64,000 bases of DNA from Parvularcula oceani (lineage in GTDB: Bacteria > Pseudomonadota > Alphaproteobacteria > Caulobacterales > Parvularculaceae): NCBI RefSeq assembly GCF_000733125.1, contig NZ_JPHU01000006.1:62001-126000 (forward strand), written 5' to 3'. Below the pieces are notes generated by a model. The model was not told where the DNA came from. It saw only the letters and a program-made list of their open reading frames with translations, and did no database searches. Of the stretch, positions 1-7,971 are shown one piece after another; the stretch's first letter is position 1, and the number at the start of each line of letters is the position of its first letter. The translations under genes were made by a program, and so were the position numbers.

Positions 1-1
1 C

Positions 2-799
2 TTCCATTCCGAAGACGAATACATGCTGCGCGACAATGCCGGGCTGGCGCGCGACGGCGACTGGTCGAGCCACCCCGAGGTGCGCTCGGTCGAAGCGGCG
101 GTCCGTTCCACCGAACGCCTCTTGCGCCTCGCGACGGAGGCGGGGCGCCGCATCCATGTCCTGCACATCTCGACCGAGGACGAGGTGCCGCTTCTCGCCG
201 CGCATCGGGACGTCGCGACCTGCGAGGTGACGCCCCAGCACCTGACCCTCGGCATGGACGCCTATGAAAAGATGAGCGGCCGGGCGCAGATGAACCCGCC
301 CGTGCGCGGCGGGCGGCATCGCGACGGGCTGTGGCGCGCGCTGCAGGAAGGCCTGTTCGACGTGATCGGCTCGGATCACGCGCCGCATACGCTGGAAGAG
401 AAGGCCAAGCCTTACCCGAAGAGCCCGTCCGGCATGCCGGGCGTGCAGACCCTGCTGCCCGTCATGCTGACCCACATGGCCGAGGGCCGGTTGAGCATGG
501 CGCGCCTGATCGACCTGACGAGCGCCGGTGCGCAGCGGGTCTTCGGCATCGCGAACAAGGGACGCCTGGCGCTCGGCTATGACGCCGACTTCACCGTGGT
601 GGACCTGAACGCTCGGCGCGTCATCGAGGATTCGCAGATGGCGAACCTGTCAGGCTGGACGCCGTTCGACGGCTTTGAGACCACGGGCTGGCCGGTCGGC
701 ACGATCATTCGCGGGCGGCGCGTGATGTGGGAGGACGAGCTGATCGGCGATCCTGCGGGCGAGCCCGTGCGTTTCGTCGAAACGCTCAGGACGACCTGA
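2..799 (+). CDS. pyrC: Dihydroorotase, C-terminal part (5' end outside window)
   Basis: Amidohydrolase that cyclises N-carbamoyl-aspartate to dihydroorotate in cytoplasmic de novo pyrimidine synthesis. The frame is open from base 2 with no start needed, so the gene begins upstream; about 266 codons remain of a protein that is normally about 430-450 aa. Visible family features are VLHISTEDE (metal-ligand His strand), TPQHLTL (second metal His), MNPPVRG, and GSDHAPH with the catalytic Asp. The end carries a typical composite-domain strand (ALGYDADFTVVDL). Its last 14 bp overlap the convergent TIGR02301 gene. Confidence in the family is high; allantoinase or hydantoinase is unlikely because of the NPPVR and SDHAPH contexts. 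Confidence 0.93.
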   Translation, partial: FHSEDEYMLRDNAGLARDGDWSSHPEVRSVEAAVRSTERLLRLATEAGRRIHVLHISTEDEVPLLAAHRDVATCEVTPQHLTLGMDAYEKMSGRAQMNPPVRGGRHRDGLWRALQEGLFDVIGSDHAPHTLEEKAKPYPKSPSGMPGVQTLLPVMLTHMAEGRLSMARLIDLTSAGAQRVFGIANKGRLALGYDADFTVVDLNARRVIEDSQMANLSGWTPFDGFETTGWPVGTIIRGRRVMWEDELIGDPAGEPVRFVETLRTT

Positions 800-1184
800 A
801 GGGGGCGTAGAGGCGCTCGGTCACGCCGAGCGCGGCCTCTGCCGCCAGCGCATAATCCTGCCGCGCCTGCCGGCCGCAGGTCGCGTGCTCCCGGCTGGTG
901 TCCCGGTATTGCATGTTGAAGGCGTCGATCATCCGCACGCGGGTCGCGCCCATCGGCACTTCGAGCGGAATGAGGGTCATCAGCCTGCGCCGGAAGAGCT
1001 CGGGGCTGTCATCCGGATAGCAGACCTGGCGCAGGCGGTGCAGCGTGCCGAGATGGCCTGCCAGCGTGACGAGATCCTGCTGGCGCTGCTCGAAGGCCTC
1101 TGCGGCTTCCGGAATGGCCTGCGCGCCCGCAGGCGGGATGAGGACCGGCCAAGCGGCGAGGAGCGCTGCGGCCAGCCTGCGCAC
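786..1184 (-). CDS. TIGR02301 family exported protein
   Basis: A 132-aa protein with an N-terminal signal peptide (basic VRRL, hydrophobic Ala/Leu core, cleavage near AGAQA) followed by a helical domain containing CYPDDSPELFRRRL and a Cys-Gly-Arg segment near the end. This matches the alphaproteobacterial TIGR02301 family, for which no biochemical function is known. It starts at a GTG one to two bases beyond the stop of the upstream Nudix gene, so the two genes are translationally coupled; the same pairing is common in other alphaproteobacteria. A longer frame reads upstream through the Nudix gene but lacks coding character there, so the GTG was chosen. It probably acts in the periplasm. Confidence 0.75.
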   Translation of the reverse strand: MRRLAAALLAAWPVLIPPAGAQAIPEAAEAFEQRQQDLVTLAGHLGTLHRLRQVCYPDDSPELFRRRLMTLIPLEVPMGATRVRMIDAFNMQYRDTSREHATCGRQARQDYALAAEAALGVTERLYAPFRSS

Positions 1185-1186
1185 CT

Positions 1187-1633
1187 CTACTCCACCCGCC
1201 CCGCAAGCGAAGGCGCATTGGCGCGGCGGAAGGCCATGGCGCCCTGAAGGGCGAGGCGCGTCTTGTCCCAGGCGAGGCGGGACAGGGCCTCGGGATAGGA
1301 GACGAACTCCGCCTCCAATGCATCGTCGCCGGGGCGCGGCTCGCCTGAGAGGTGTTCGGCCACGAAATCGATCATGACGAAATGGCGCGGCTCGTTGCCG
1401 GTCGGCAGCGCCTCGAAGGCGTCGATCAGGCCGCGCACCTCGATCTCGATGCCGGCTTCCTCCTCGACCTCTCGCCGCACGGCGTCGCGCAGGGTCTCGC
1501 CATGCTCGACCTTGCCGCCGGGGATCGACCAGTGGTTCTGGAAGGGCGGGCGGCCCCTGCGGATGAGGAGCACCCGGTCGCCGCGGAACACCACTGCGCC
1601 CACGGAGAGGGTCGGCTTGCCGGAATCGGTCAT
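1187..1633 (-). CDS. Nudix hydrolase (MutT/ADP-ribose pyrophosphatase type)
   Basis: A 148-aa cytoplasmic Nudix protein. The Nudix box is complete at about residues 40-62: GGKVEHGETL then REVEEEAG, giving the Mg-binding REVEEE helix. It hydrolyses a nucleoside diphosphate linked to another moiety; the substrate cannot be read from sequence. The N-terminus (SVGAVVFRGDRVLLIRRGR) and the line NHWSIPGGK resemble ADP-ribose/NADH-type Nudix enzymes rather than strict 8-oxo-dGTPases. It is divergent from the SRAP gene, 20 bp apart, and is followed by the coupled TIGR02301 gene. Confidence 0.88.
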   Translation of the reverse strand: MTDSGKPTLSVGAVVFRGDRVLLIRRGRPPFQNHWSIPGGKVEHGETLRDAVRREVEEEAGIEIEVRGLIDAFEALPTGNEPRHFVMIDFVAEHLSGEPRPGDDALEAEFVSYPEALSRLAWDKTRLALQGAMAFRRANAPSLAGRVE

Positions 1634-1653
1634 GACCTCTCATAAGGCGTTCC

Positions 1654-2325
1654 ATGAACGCGCGCTACGTCGTCACCGAATCGCCTTCATCCATGGGCGA
1701 GCATTTCGGCATCAGGCTGACCGAGAACTTTCCCGCGCGCTACAACATCGCGCCGAGCCAGCCCGTGCCGGTCATCCGCCTCGGCCCGAAGGGCGAGCGG
1801 CGCTTCGACCTCGTCCGCTGGGGCTTCGTGCCCGCATGGGACCGGCAGGGCAGCTTCCTGAAGAAGGCGATCGTCAATATTCGCTCGGAGACGGCGGCCG
1901 AGAAGCCGAGCTTCAGGAACGCCTGGCGGCGGCGGCACTGCCTGTTCCCGATGAACGGCTTCTACGAGTGGAAGGCGGAGGTGGGCGGCAAGCAGCCCTA
2001 CCTGATCGCGCGGGACCGGGACATGCCGCTCTTCTGCCTCGCGGGGCTCTGGGAGGAGTGGATGGGGCAGGGCGGCGAGGAGATGACGAGCGCCGCCTTC
2101 CTGACCCGGCCCGCGCGGGGCCCGCTGGCGCAGCTGCATTCCCGCGTCCCGGTCTTCGTGCCGGAGGGGCGCTATGACGAATGGCTACATGCGGACGAAC
2201 TGGACGATGCGCCCGCAAGGGACATCGTGGGGCTACCGCCGCCGGAGCTGACCTGGTGGAAAGTGAGCCGGAAAGTGAATTCGTGGAAGCCGGACGGGCC
2301 GGAGCTGATCGAGGCGGTGGAATGA
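1654..2325 (+). CDS. SRAP/HMCES-like (YedK family) protein lacking the catalytic Cys2
   Basis: Full-length 223-aa member of the SOS response-associated peptidase family, whose members form a thiazolidine crosslink with abasic sites in single-stranded DNA through Cys2 after Met removal. Family landmarks are present: NIAPSQP (31-37), VRWGFVPAW (54-62), NIRSET with Asn75, GFYEW with Glu105, AGLWEEW, and LHSRVPV with His162. The family normally begins Met-Cys-Gly-Arg; here the DNA reads ATG AAC GCG CGC, giving Met-Asn-Ala-Arg, and no upstream start restores a Cys. The protein may be catalytically dead or altered. Its stop overlaps the start of arfB (ATGA), so the two are coupled. Confidence 0.85.
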   Translation: MNARYVVTESPSSMGEHFGIRLTENFPARYNIAPSQPVPVIRLGPKGERRFDLVRWGFVPAWDRQGSFLKKAIVNIRSETAAEKPSFRNAWRRRHCLFPMNGFYEWKAEVGGKQPYLIARDRDMPLFCLAGLWEEWMGQGGEEMTSAAFLTRPARGPLAQLHSRVPVFVPEGRYDEWLHADELDDAPARDIVGLPPPELTWWKVSRKVNSWKPDGPELIEAVE

Positions 2326-2747
2326 CCCTGCATGTGAGCGACCGCATCAAGGTCGAGGACTGGGAGCTGACCGAGAGCTTCACCCAGTCCGGCGGGCCCG
2401 GCGGGCAGAACGTCAACAAGGTGGCGACGGCGGTGGAGCTGCGTTTCGAGGCGGCGCGCTCGCCGAACCTTTCGCCTTCGGTGAAGCGGCGCCTGCGGCG
2501 GCTGGCGGGGCGGCGCTGGACGCAGGACGGGGCGCTGATCCTGCGCGTGTCCGACACCCGCTCGCAGGCCCGTAACCGCGAGATCGCGCGCAGCCGCCTC
2601 GCCGCGCTGATCGAGGAGGCGCTGACCCCGCCCAAGCGCCGCATTCCGACCAAGCCGACAAAGGCGAGCCGGCGGCGCAGGCTGGACGCCAAGACGCGGC
2701 GCGGGCAGCTCAAGGCGAAGCGGCAGGCGCCGGGGCTTGAGGAGTAA
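2322..2747 (+). CDS. arfB: Alternative ribosome-rescue factor / peptidyl-tRNA hydrolase ArfB
   Basis: A 141-aa protein with the release-factor GGQ loop SGGPGGQNVNK at about residues 24-34, which hydrolyses peptidyl-tRNA on stalled ribosomes. The C-terminal tail is highly basic (PTKPTKASRRRR, KTRRGQLKAKR), as required for insertion into the empty mRNA channel in the ArfB/YaeJ family. The length matches the family. The start was set to the ATG that overlaps the stop of the SRAP gene by 4 bp; an upstream in-frame extension lies inside that gene. Expected role: rescue of non-stop ribosomes, independent of or backing up tmRNA. Confidence 0.92.
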   Translation: MTLHVSDRIKVEDWELTESFTQSGGPGGQNVNKVATAVELRFEAARSPNLSPSVKRRLRRLAGRRWTQDGALILRVSDTRSQARNREIARSRLAALIEEALTPPKRRIPTKPTKASRRRRLDAKTRRGQLKAKRQAPGLEE

Positions 2748-2966
2748 CGGGGATCGGGCCCGTTCACGAATGATACCGAACTAATGAATGGGCGCTGTCT
2801 GCAATAATGTCTCGCTTGATCGGATCAGGAGAACGGGTGACCGGTCTTCGATGCCAGAATTCAGTAAGCTGTTCCCGCGTGGCGTGAGTGGCCAGGCTCA
2901 TTCCGGTTTTGGCACTAATTGTGCGGATGGCACTGCCCGCGACCGTCGGAGAAAGACGAATTGAAG
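2748..2966. other. Intergenic, AT-richer stretch upstream of orphan gene
   Basis: 219 bp with visibly lower GC than its surroundings. No promoter or RNA gene can be called with confidence. A minus-strand frame of about 45 codons ends near 2764 but has no convincing ribosome binding site. Confidence 0.4.
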
Positions 2967-3686
2967 ATGAGAACGGCTCTCGGCGCGCTTTTCGCGGCTT
3001 TGTCGACCAGTGGCTGCGTGACCACAGCCTTTCTCCTCGATGCGGCAACGAACACGGCGGTCGCGCCATTTAGTGCCGGTCGCGCCGAGGCCTTACAGGA
3101 CGAAATGGATATAATCTGCGAGAAGCTTGGAGCCGCTTCGGCTATGGAGATCGACCACAGCCGCGGCGCCGCGATCTATGGTCGCGACGGGTGGTGCAGT
3201 GGCGTGTGCATCCGCGCTCTCCAAGACGGCTACGCGTTTGTTGATGTTTTCGATCTCGCCCGAGCACCAGGAGGTCGGCGTGATCTTGCATCGGAGCAGC
3301 CCGAGAACGTTCGGCGGTACAGTCTGGAGGACCGTTGGTGTTCAACGGGGACGATCCGTGACTGTATAGTCGGCCGCGACGTCGAAGAGGTCACGGGCGC
3401 CTACGAACCGATCTTTTTCTCCGCCGAATGGCCGACCGCGCGGCATGGTGGCCTCGGCGAGCACATCAGTCGTCGTCATGTCGGGGTTTTCGATCCGGCC
3501 CTGCGCATCAATGCGCGTCAGATCCGCGGGAGGTTCGAGGGGGTCAGAGACCGAACGACGGGCGCCCTTCAGGGGACGGGCCATCTCTTCCTAGAACGGA
3601 CCGTGCCTGGAAGCCGCTTTCCGGCAGGTGATAACACGGAAGTCCTGAGCAGATGTTCGGTAGAGGGAGGGAAGACTGACTTTTGA
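2967..3686 (+). CDS. Hypothetical Cys-rich secreted protein or lipoprotein
   Basis: A 239-aa protein of no recognised family. The ATG at 2967 follows GGAGAAAG at 2948-2955 and gives a signal-like N-terminus (MRTALGALFAALSTSGC); the Cys at 17 could be lipidated, but the lipobox TSGC is not canonical. The mature part has paired Cys motifs (WCSGVC, WCSTG, DC, SRC) suggesting periplasmic disulfides. Base composition is clearly less GC-rich and codon use less biased than in the neighbouring genes, and the gene sits alone between gaps of 219 and 121 bp, which fits acquisition by transfer. A start 48 bp further upstream is possible but would hide the signal sequence. Function unknown. Confidence 0.6.
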   Translation: MRTALGALFAALSTSGCVTTAFLLDAATNTAVAPFSAGRAEALQDEMDIICEKLGAASAMEIDHSRGAAIYGRDGWCSGVCIRALQDGYAFVDVFDLARAPGGRRDLASEQPENVRRYSLEDRWCSTGTIRDCIVGRDVEEVTGAYEPIFFSAEWPTARHGGLGEHISRRHVGVFDPALRINARQIRGRFEGVRDRTTGALQGTGHLFLERTVPGSRFPAGDNTEVLSRCSVEGGKTDF

Positions 3687-3807
3687 CCTCCAAAGAGCGG
3701 CCACGGGAAATGATGAAGGAGTGCCGAGTTAGGCGGCAGAGGGCTGCAAGATCATGCCGCCGGTGATGAGCGACGGCCGTTCCAACCGTGTCGCCATCTC
3801 CACAGCC

Positions 3808-4839
3808 TCAAAGGTCCAGGAACTCCGCGTGGAGGTTCACGGTCTCGCGTTCGCCCACGGCGTCCCAGTGGGTGTCGAGCCAGACCTCCGCCGCCTCTCT
3901 GCCGCGGTCGCGGAGGTCTTTGAGGAATTCCCAGTCGGTGTTGTATTTCGAGGCGAGGCTGAGGTCCTTGAGGGCCTTGTCGGCGCGGATGGCGTGGAAG
4001 CGGATGTCGGCCAGCTCGTGCGCCCGGTCCTCCCGCACCCAGCCCTCGCGCAGCAGCTTCTGGACGAAGGCGACGGCGCGCATCTCCTTGAGGAGGGCGG
4101 AGTTGAAGCTGATCTCGTTGACGCGGTTGTCGATGGCGGAGACGGTCTTGGGGATGTCCGGCCGCTCGATCGGATTGATGTGCACGACGAGGAGGTCCTG
4201 CACATCCGTCTCGTAGAAGAGAGGCCAGAGCGAGGGGTTCCCCATGAAGCCGCCGTCCCAATAGGCCTCCCCGTCGATCTCCACTGCCTGGAAAAGCTGG
4301 GGCAGGCAGGCCGAGGCGAGGACGGCGTCTGAGGTCATCTCCTCGTTCTCGAAGACGCGGACCTTGCCTGTGCGGACATTCGTCGCGCTGACGAAGAGCT
4401 TGATCTGGTTGCAGGCGCGCAGGGCGCGGAAATCGACGGCGCGCTCGAGCACGGTGCGCAGCGGATTGAGGTTCAGCGGATTGAACTGGTAGGGGCTGAA
4501 GGAGAGCCCCGCCAGCTCCATCGTCGCATAAGCGAGCCATTCCTCCGCCTCGGCGTAATAGGGAATGGCATTCTTGAAGGGCATGTCGGGCAGGCCCGCC
4601 ATCGCCTTCATGTCCGAGACCTCGCGCCAGAACAGCTCGAGCGCGGCGCGCGCGCCCTCTTCGCCGTCGCGGGCGAAGCCGCAGCAGAGGACAGCGGCAT
4701 TCATCGCGCCGGCGCTGGTCGCGGTGATGGCGTTGATCGCCACCCGCCGGCTCTGCAGCAGGCGGTCGGCCACGCCCCAAGCATAGGCGCCATGCGCCCC
4801 GCCGCCCTGGAGCGCGAGATTGATCGGCTTGCGCGCCAC
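3808..4839 (-). CDS. Patatin-like phospholipase with DUF3734 C-terminal domain
   Basis: A 343-aa patatin-family acyl hydrolase. The oxyanion loop LQGGGAHGAYAWG is at residues 9-21, the nucleophile elbow is ATSAGAM (ATSAG in place of the usual GTSAG), and the dyad Asp lies in WDGGFMGNP. The C-terminal half fits the DUF3734 extension found in alphaproteobacterial patatins next to hydroxybutyrate dehydrogenase. The start is GTG: TAGTG overlaps the bdhA stop by one base, so it is coupled to bdhA. This linkage suggests a job in PHB or lipid turnover, which is inference; no substrate is shown by sequence. Confidence 0.85.
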   Translation of the reverse strand: MARKPINLALQGGGAHGAYAWGVADRLLQSRRVAINAITATSAGAMNAAVLCCGFARDGEEGARAALELFWREVSDMKAMAGLPDMPFKNAIPYYAEAEEWLAYATMELAGLSFSPYQFNPLNLNPLRTVLERAVDFRALRACNQIKLFVSATNVRTGKVRVFENEEMTSDAVLASACLPQLFQAVEIDGEAYWDGGFMGNPSLWPLFYETDVQDLLVVHINPIERPDIPKTVSAIDNRVNEISFNSALLKEMRAVAFVQKLLREGWVREDRAHELADIRFHAIRADKALKDLSLASKYNTDWEFLKDLRDRGREAAEVWLDTHWDAVGERETVNLHAEFLDL

Positions 4840-5630
4840 TATTGCGCGGTCCAGCCGCCATCCACGGTATAGGCGGACCCGGTGCAGGAGGCGCCCGCAT
4901 CCGAGCAGAGATAGATCAGGAGGCCGTTGAGCTGTTCGTAGGTGACGAACTGCTTGGTCGGCTGCGCCTTGAGGATGACCTCGTTCTTGACCTCTTCCTC
5001 GGTCATGCCGCGCGCCTTGGCCGTGTCGCCGATCTGGCCGGTGACGAGCGGGGTCTCGACATAGCCGGGGCAGATCGCATTGACAGTGACGCCGCTCTCG
5101 GCCGTCTCCAGCGCCACGGATTTGGTGAAGCCGACCACGCCGTGCTTGGTCGCGACATAGGGCGCCTTGAAGGGCGAGGCGACGAGGCCGTGGGCCGAGG
5201 CGGTGTTCACGATCCGGCCGAAGCCCCGCGACTTCATGCCGGGCAGGGCGGCCTTGGTCGCATGGAAGACGGCCGAGAGGTTCAGCGCGATCATCTGGTC
5301 CCACTTGTCCTCCGGGAACTCGTCGATGGGGCTGACCTTCTGCATCCCGGCATTGTTCACGAGGATGTCGACCGCGCCGAAGGCCTCTTCGGCATCCGTG
5401 ACGAGGCGGGCGGTTTCCTGCGCGTCCATGAGGTTGGCGCCGTCGAAGCGGACCTCGACGCCATGCGCCTCGGCGATGCGCTTTCGCTCGGCCTCGATCT
5501 CGTCTTTGTCGCCGAGGCCGTTGATCGTCACATTGCAGCCCTGGGCTGCGAGCGCTTCGGCCATGTGCAGGCCGATGCCGGAGGTCGAGCCGGTGACGAC
5601 GGCGCTGCGCTCGCGGAGGTCTTCGAACAT
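4839..5630 (-). CDS. bdhA: 3-hydroxybutyrate dehydrogenase
   Basis: A 263-aa short-chain dehydrogenase/reductase that oxidises D-3-hydroxybutyrate to acetoacetate with NAD, feeding PHB-derived carbon back to acetyl-CoA. The nucleotide loop [12 protein letters not shown], the catalytic Ser in NTASAHG, and PYVATKHG with the Tyr/Lys pair are all present. The C-terminus [13 protein letters not shown] and the segment [13 protein letters not shown] are characteristic of hydroxybutyrate dehydrogenases rather than generic SDRs. The ATG at 5630 has GGGAG just upstream; the frame extends further but only into the mnmA leader. First gene of a two-gene operon with the patatin. Confidence 0.93.
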   Translation of the reverse strand: MFEDLRERSAVVTGSTSGIGLHMAEALAAQGCNVTINGLGDKDEIEAERKRIAEAHGVEVRFDGANLMDAQETARLVTDAEEAFGAVDILVNNAGMQKVSPIDEFPEDKWDQMIALNLSAVFHATKAALPGMKSRGFGRIVNTASAHGLVASPFKAPYVATKHGVVGFTKSVALETAESGVTVNAICPGYVETPLVTGQIGDTAKARGMTEEEVKNEVILKAQPTKQFVTYEQLNGLLIYLCSDAGASCTGSAYTVDGGWTAQ

Positions 5631-5740
5631 TTCAGGGCTCCCTGTTGTCTCTCCTCCCGCCGATAACACGGCGCCTCCCGCCGGTCGCCGCATTGCAGCA
5701 GCCGGTTCACGAAGACGCGTTCGGCGCATATATGCGGGCG

Positions 5741-6919
5741 ATGACCGATACGCCTCTGACGAACGAAATCGCCGCTTCGCTGGATCTCGGCGTGCCGAAG
5801 GGCGCGCGCGTGGTCGTGGCCATGTCGGGCGGCGTGGACAGCTCGGTGACGGCCGCCCTCGTCGCGAAAGCGGGCTATGACGCGATCGGCATCACGCTGC
5901 AGCTCTACGACCACGGGGTCGCCATCCAGAAGAAAGGCGCCTGCTGCGCCGGGCAGGATATCGAGGATGCGCGCGCGGTCGCCGACCGCCTCGGCATTCC
6001 GCACTACGTTCTCGATTACGAGGATCGCTTCGGCGATGCGGTGATGGAGGATTTCGCCGAGACCTATCTTGCGGGCGCAACGCCCATTCCCTGCGTGCGC
6101 TGCAATGAGCGGGTGAAGTTCAAGGACCTCCTGCACACGGCGCGCGACCTCGGCGCCGAGGCGATGGCGACGGGCCATTACATCCGCCGGGCGGACGGGC
6201 CGGAGGGGCCAGAGCTGCGCCGGGCGGCCGATGCGGGCAAGGATCAGAGCTATTTCCTGTTCGCGACGACGCGCGAGCAGCTCGGTTTCCTGCGCTTCCC
6301 GCTGGGCCACCTGCCCAAGGAGACGACGCGGAAAGTCGCCGCCGAGCTCGGCCTCGTCGTCGCCGACAAGCCGGACAGCCAGGACATCTGCTTCGTGCCG
6401 GAGGGAAAGTATACCAGCGTCGTCGAGCGCCTGCGCCCCGGCGCGGCGGAGCCCGGCGAGATCGTCACCGAAGAGGGCGAGGTGCTGGGCCGCCATCCGG
6501 GCGTCATCCACTATACGGTGGGCCAGCGGCGCGGCCTCGACATCGGCGGCCTGTCCGAGCCGCTCTATGTCGTGCGGCTCGATTCGGAGGCGCGGCAGGT
6601 CGTGGTCGGCCGCCGCAGCTCGCTCCTCAAGGGGCGGGTGCGCCTGAAGGAGCTGAACTGGATCGGGGATGGAGAGGGCTTTCCACCCGGCATGGAGGTC
6701 GCGGTCAAGCTGCGCTCGACCCGTCCGCCCGCGCCGGCGGTGACGGGGCGGGACGAGCGCGGTCCGTTCGTCGATCTCGTCACGCCCGAAGAGGGCGTGG
6801 CGCCGGGCCAGGCCTGTGTCCTCTATTCGCCCGAGGCAGGGCATGGCCGGGTTCTCGGCGGCGGCTGGATCACGGCCGCAGAAGCCCCGGCAGCGCTTAC
6901 GGACCGACCTGCGGCTTGA
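5741..6919 (+). CDS. mnmA: tRNA-specific 2-thiouridylase MnmA
   Basis: A 392-aa ATP-dependent enzyme that thiolates U34 of tRNA Lys, Glu and Gln. It has the PP-loop SGGVDSS near the N-terminus, the first catalytic Cys in [11 protein letters not shown], the tRNA-binding KDQSYFLF motif, and the second catalytic Cys in [11 protein letters not shown]. Length is normal for alphaproteobacteria. The ATG at 5741 was chosen; a further Met three codons upstream is equally possible. Divergent from bdhA, with 110 bp between starts, and its 3' end overlaps the convergent hypothetical gene by 23 bp. Confidence 0.95.
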   Translation: MTDTPLTNEIAASLDLGVPKGARVVVAMSGGVDSSVTAALVAKAGYDAIGITLQLYDHGVAIQKKGACCAGQDIEDARAVADRLGIPHYVLDYEDRFGDAVMEDFAETYLAGATPIPCVRCNERVKFKDLLHTARDLGAEAMATGHYIRRADGPEGPELRRAADAGKDQSYFLFATTREQLGFLRFPLGHLPKETTRKVAAELGLVVADKPDSQDICFVPEGKYTSVVERLRPGAAEPGEIVTEEGEVLGRHPGVIHYTVGQRRGLDIGGLSEPLYVVRLDSEARQVVVGRRSSLLKGRVRLKELNWIGDGEGFPPGMEVAVKLRSTRPPAPAVTGRDERGPFVDLVTPEEGVAPGQACVLYSPEAGHGRVLGGGWITAAEAPAALTDRPAA

Positions 6920-7271
6920 GCGGCTTGGGGCCGCGCTCCTCTTCGGGAGGGACGCTGCCATCCGAGGCGTGAACCTCCCGCCCGGCGGTCACGCTCCGGC
7001 CCTCGCCGCCCCGTGCGGCCAGAGCGTCTCTCGCCGTGTCCGTCATCGCGGTCGCGAGCGCGGGGGCGGAGGCATCGAGCGCCCCGAGGCCGGGAGCATC
7101 CTCGGAGCCGAGCTCGTCAGGTCCGGAGGGATCGCCGGGAGGAGAGAGGCGGCGCGGCATCATCGCGGTGACGCCGCGCATCGTTTCGGTCGCTCCGTGA
7201 ATGGCGGTCTGCATCAGGCGCAGATGGCCGTCATAGAGCAGGAAAGGCAGTCTTGGAGCGTCGCCGGTCAT
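6897..7271 (-). CDS. Hypothetical protein downstream of the acidic stress-type gene
   Basis: A 124-aa protein with no recognised domain. The N-terminal third ([26 protein letters not shown]) looks like amphipathic helix; the rest is Pro, Gly and Glu rich and probably disordered. It starts one base after the stop of the preceding gene, so the two form an operon. Its 3' end runs 23 bp into the end of mnmA on the opposite strand. No signal peptide is evident. Function unknown; shared transcription with a gene behind an EcfG-type promoter suggests a stress role (inference). Confidence 0.55.
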   Translation of the reverse strand: MTGDAPRLPFLLYDGHLRLMQTAIHGATETMRGVTAMMPRRLSPPGDPSGPDELGSEDAPGLGALDASAPALATAMTDTARDALAARGGEGRSVTAGREVHASDGSVPPEEERGPKPLKPQVGP

Positions 7272-7272
7272 G

Positions 7273-7812
7273 TCAGGCTCCTGTGTCCGAGGGATATTTC
7301 ACGCGCGGGCCGTCATCGATGCCGAGGCCTTCCGAGGGCACCTTGCCGTCTTCGTCCTCCTGCATCGTGGCCATGCCGTGACGCTCGACCTCATCGGCTG
7401 CCGGCGCGGCGGGATTCTCGGCCCCGACAGGACGCTTGGGATCGCCGCTGGGAACCTCGACCTGACCGCGCGGGCCGCCATCGTCCTCGCCGGGCCCGTC
7501 CTGCGAGGGGGCCTCGCGGCCGCTCTTTGAGGACGGTTCGCGTTCGGCCCGGCGATTGTCCGAAGGCATGACGCCGTCGCCGTCATAGATTTCCTTGCGC
7601 TCTTCCTGGCTGCGGACCTCGTCCGCCTGCGAGACCTCCTCGGCGGGCTTGCTCTTCCAGTCATGGCCGGAATCGGCCGGGTCCTTCTGCGGCGTGTGGG
7701 TCTCGATATCGTGTTTGCCACCCCCCATCAGGCCGCTCAGCTTGGCCTTGGCGCGGCGATAGGTCTTGAGGAGGGGGCCGCCCTCCCTTTCGGGGTTCTG
7801 CGGAGTGGTCAT
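7273..7812 (-). CDS. Acidic, disordered hypothetical protein, probably stress-induced
   Basis: A 179-aa protein dominated by Glu, Asp, Pro, Ser and Lys, with almost no hydrophobic core except LLKTYRRAKAKLSGLMGG near the N-terminus. Low-complexity, hydrophilic composition of this type resembles desiccation- or stress-related proteins, but no family is recognised. The ATG at 7812 is preceded by GGAG at optimal distance; another in-frame ATG at 7824 lies only about 12 bases beyond the expected transcription start of the promoter at 7843-7867, which favours 7812. Followed by a one-base gap and the 124-aa hypothetical gene. Confidence 0.6.
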   Translation of the reverse strand: MTTPQNPEREGGPLLKTYRRAKAKLSGLMGGGKHDIETHTPQKDPADSGHDWKSKPAEEVSQADEVRSQEERKEIYDGDGVMPSDNRRAEREPSSKSGREAPSQDGPGEDDGGPRGQVEVPSGDPKRPVGAENPAAPAADEVERHGMATMQEDEDGKVPSEGLGIDDGPRVKYPSDTGA

Positions 7813-7842
7813 CGCGCTCTCCATTTCTTCGGTCCTCTGGGA

Positions 7843-7867
7843 AACAGAACTGTGAACCCGCCGTTCC
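7843..7867 (-). promoter_or_regulatory. EcfG-type (general stress response) promoter
   Basis: On the minus strand GGAAC (7867-7863) is followed after exactly 17 bases by GTT (7845-7843). This matches the alphaproteobacterial EcfG consensus GGAAC-N16/17-cGTT except for T in place of the weak C. It lies about 30 bp upstream of the acidic hypothetical gene. Confidence 0.5.
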
Positions 7868-7971
7868 GCATCGCCGCATGAACTGGCAGTGAGACGCCCG
7901 ATTGAAGGGCGCCGCCTCAGGCGCTAGTGCCTCTCGCGAACGAACATCCCGCAGAGCCCGGAAGCAGCGTC

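Noticed and set aside
2764-2901. Minus-strand frame of about 45 codons ending near 2764
   Set aside because: No ribosome binding site, no family, and it sits in an AT-richer patch where short frames arise by chance.
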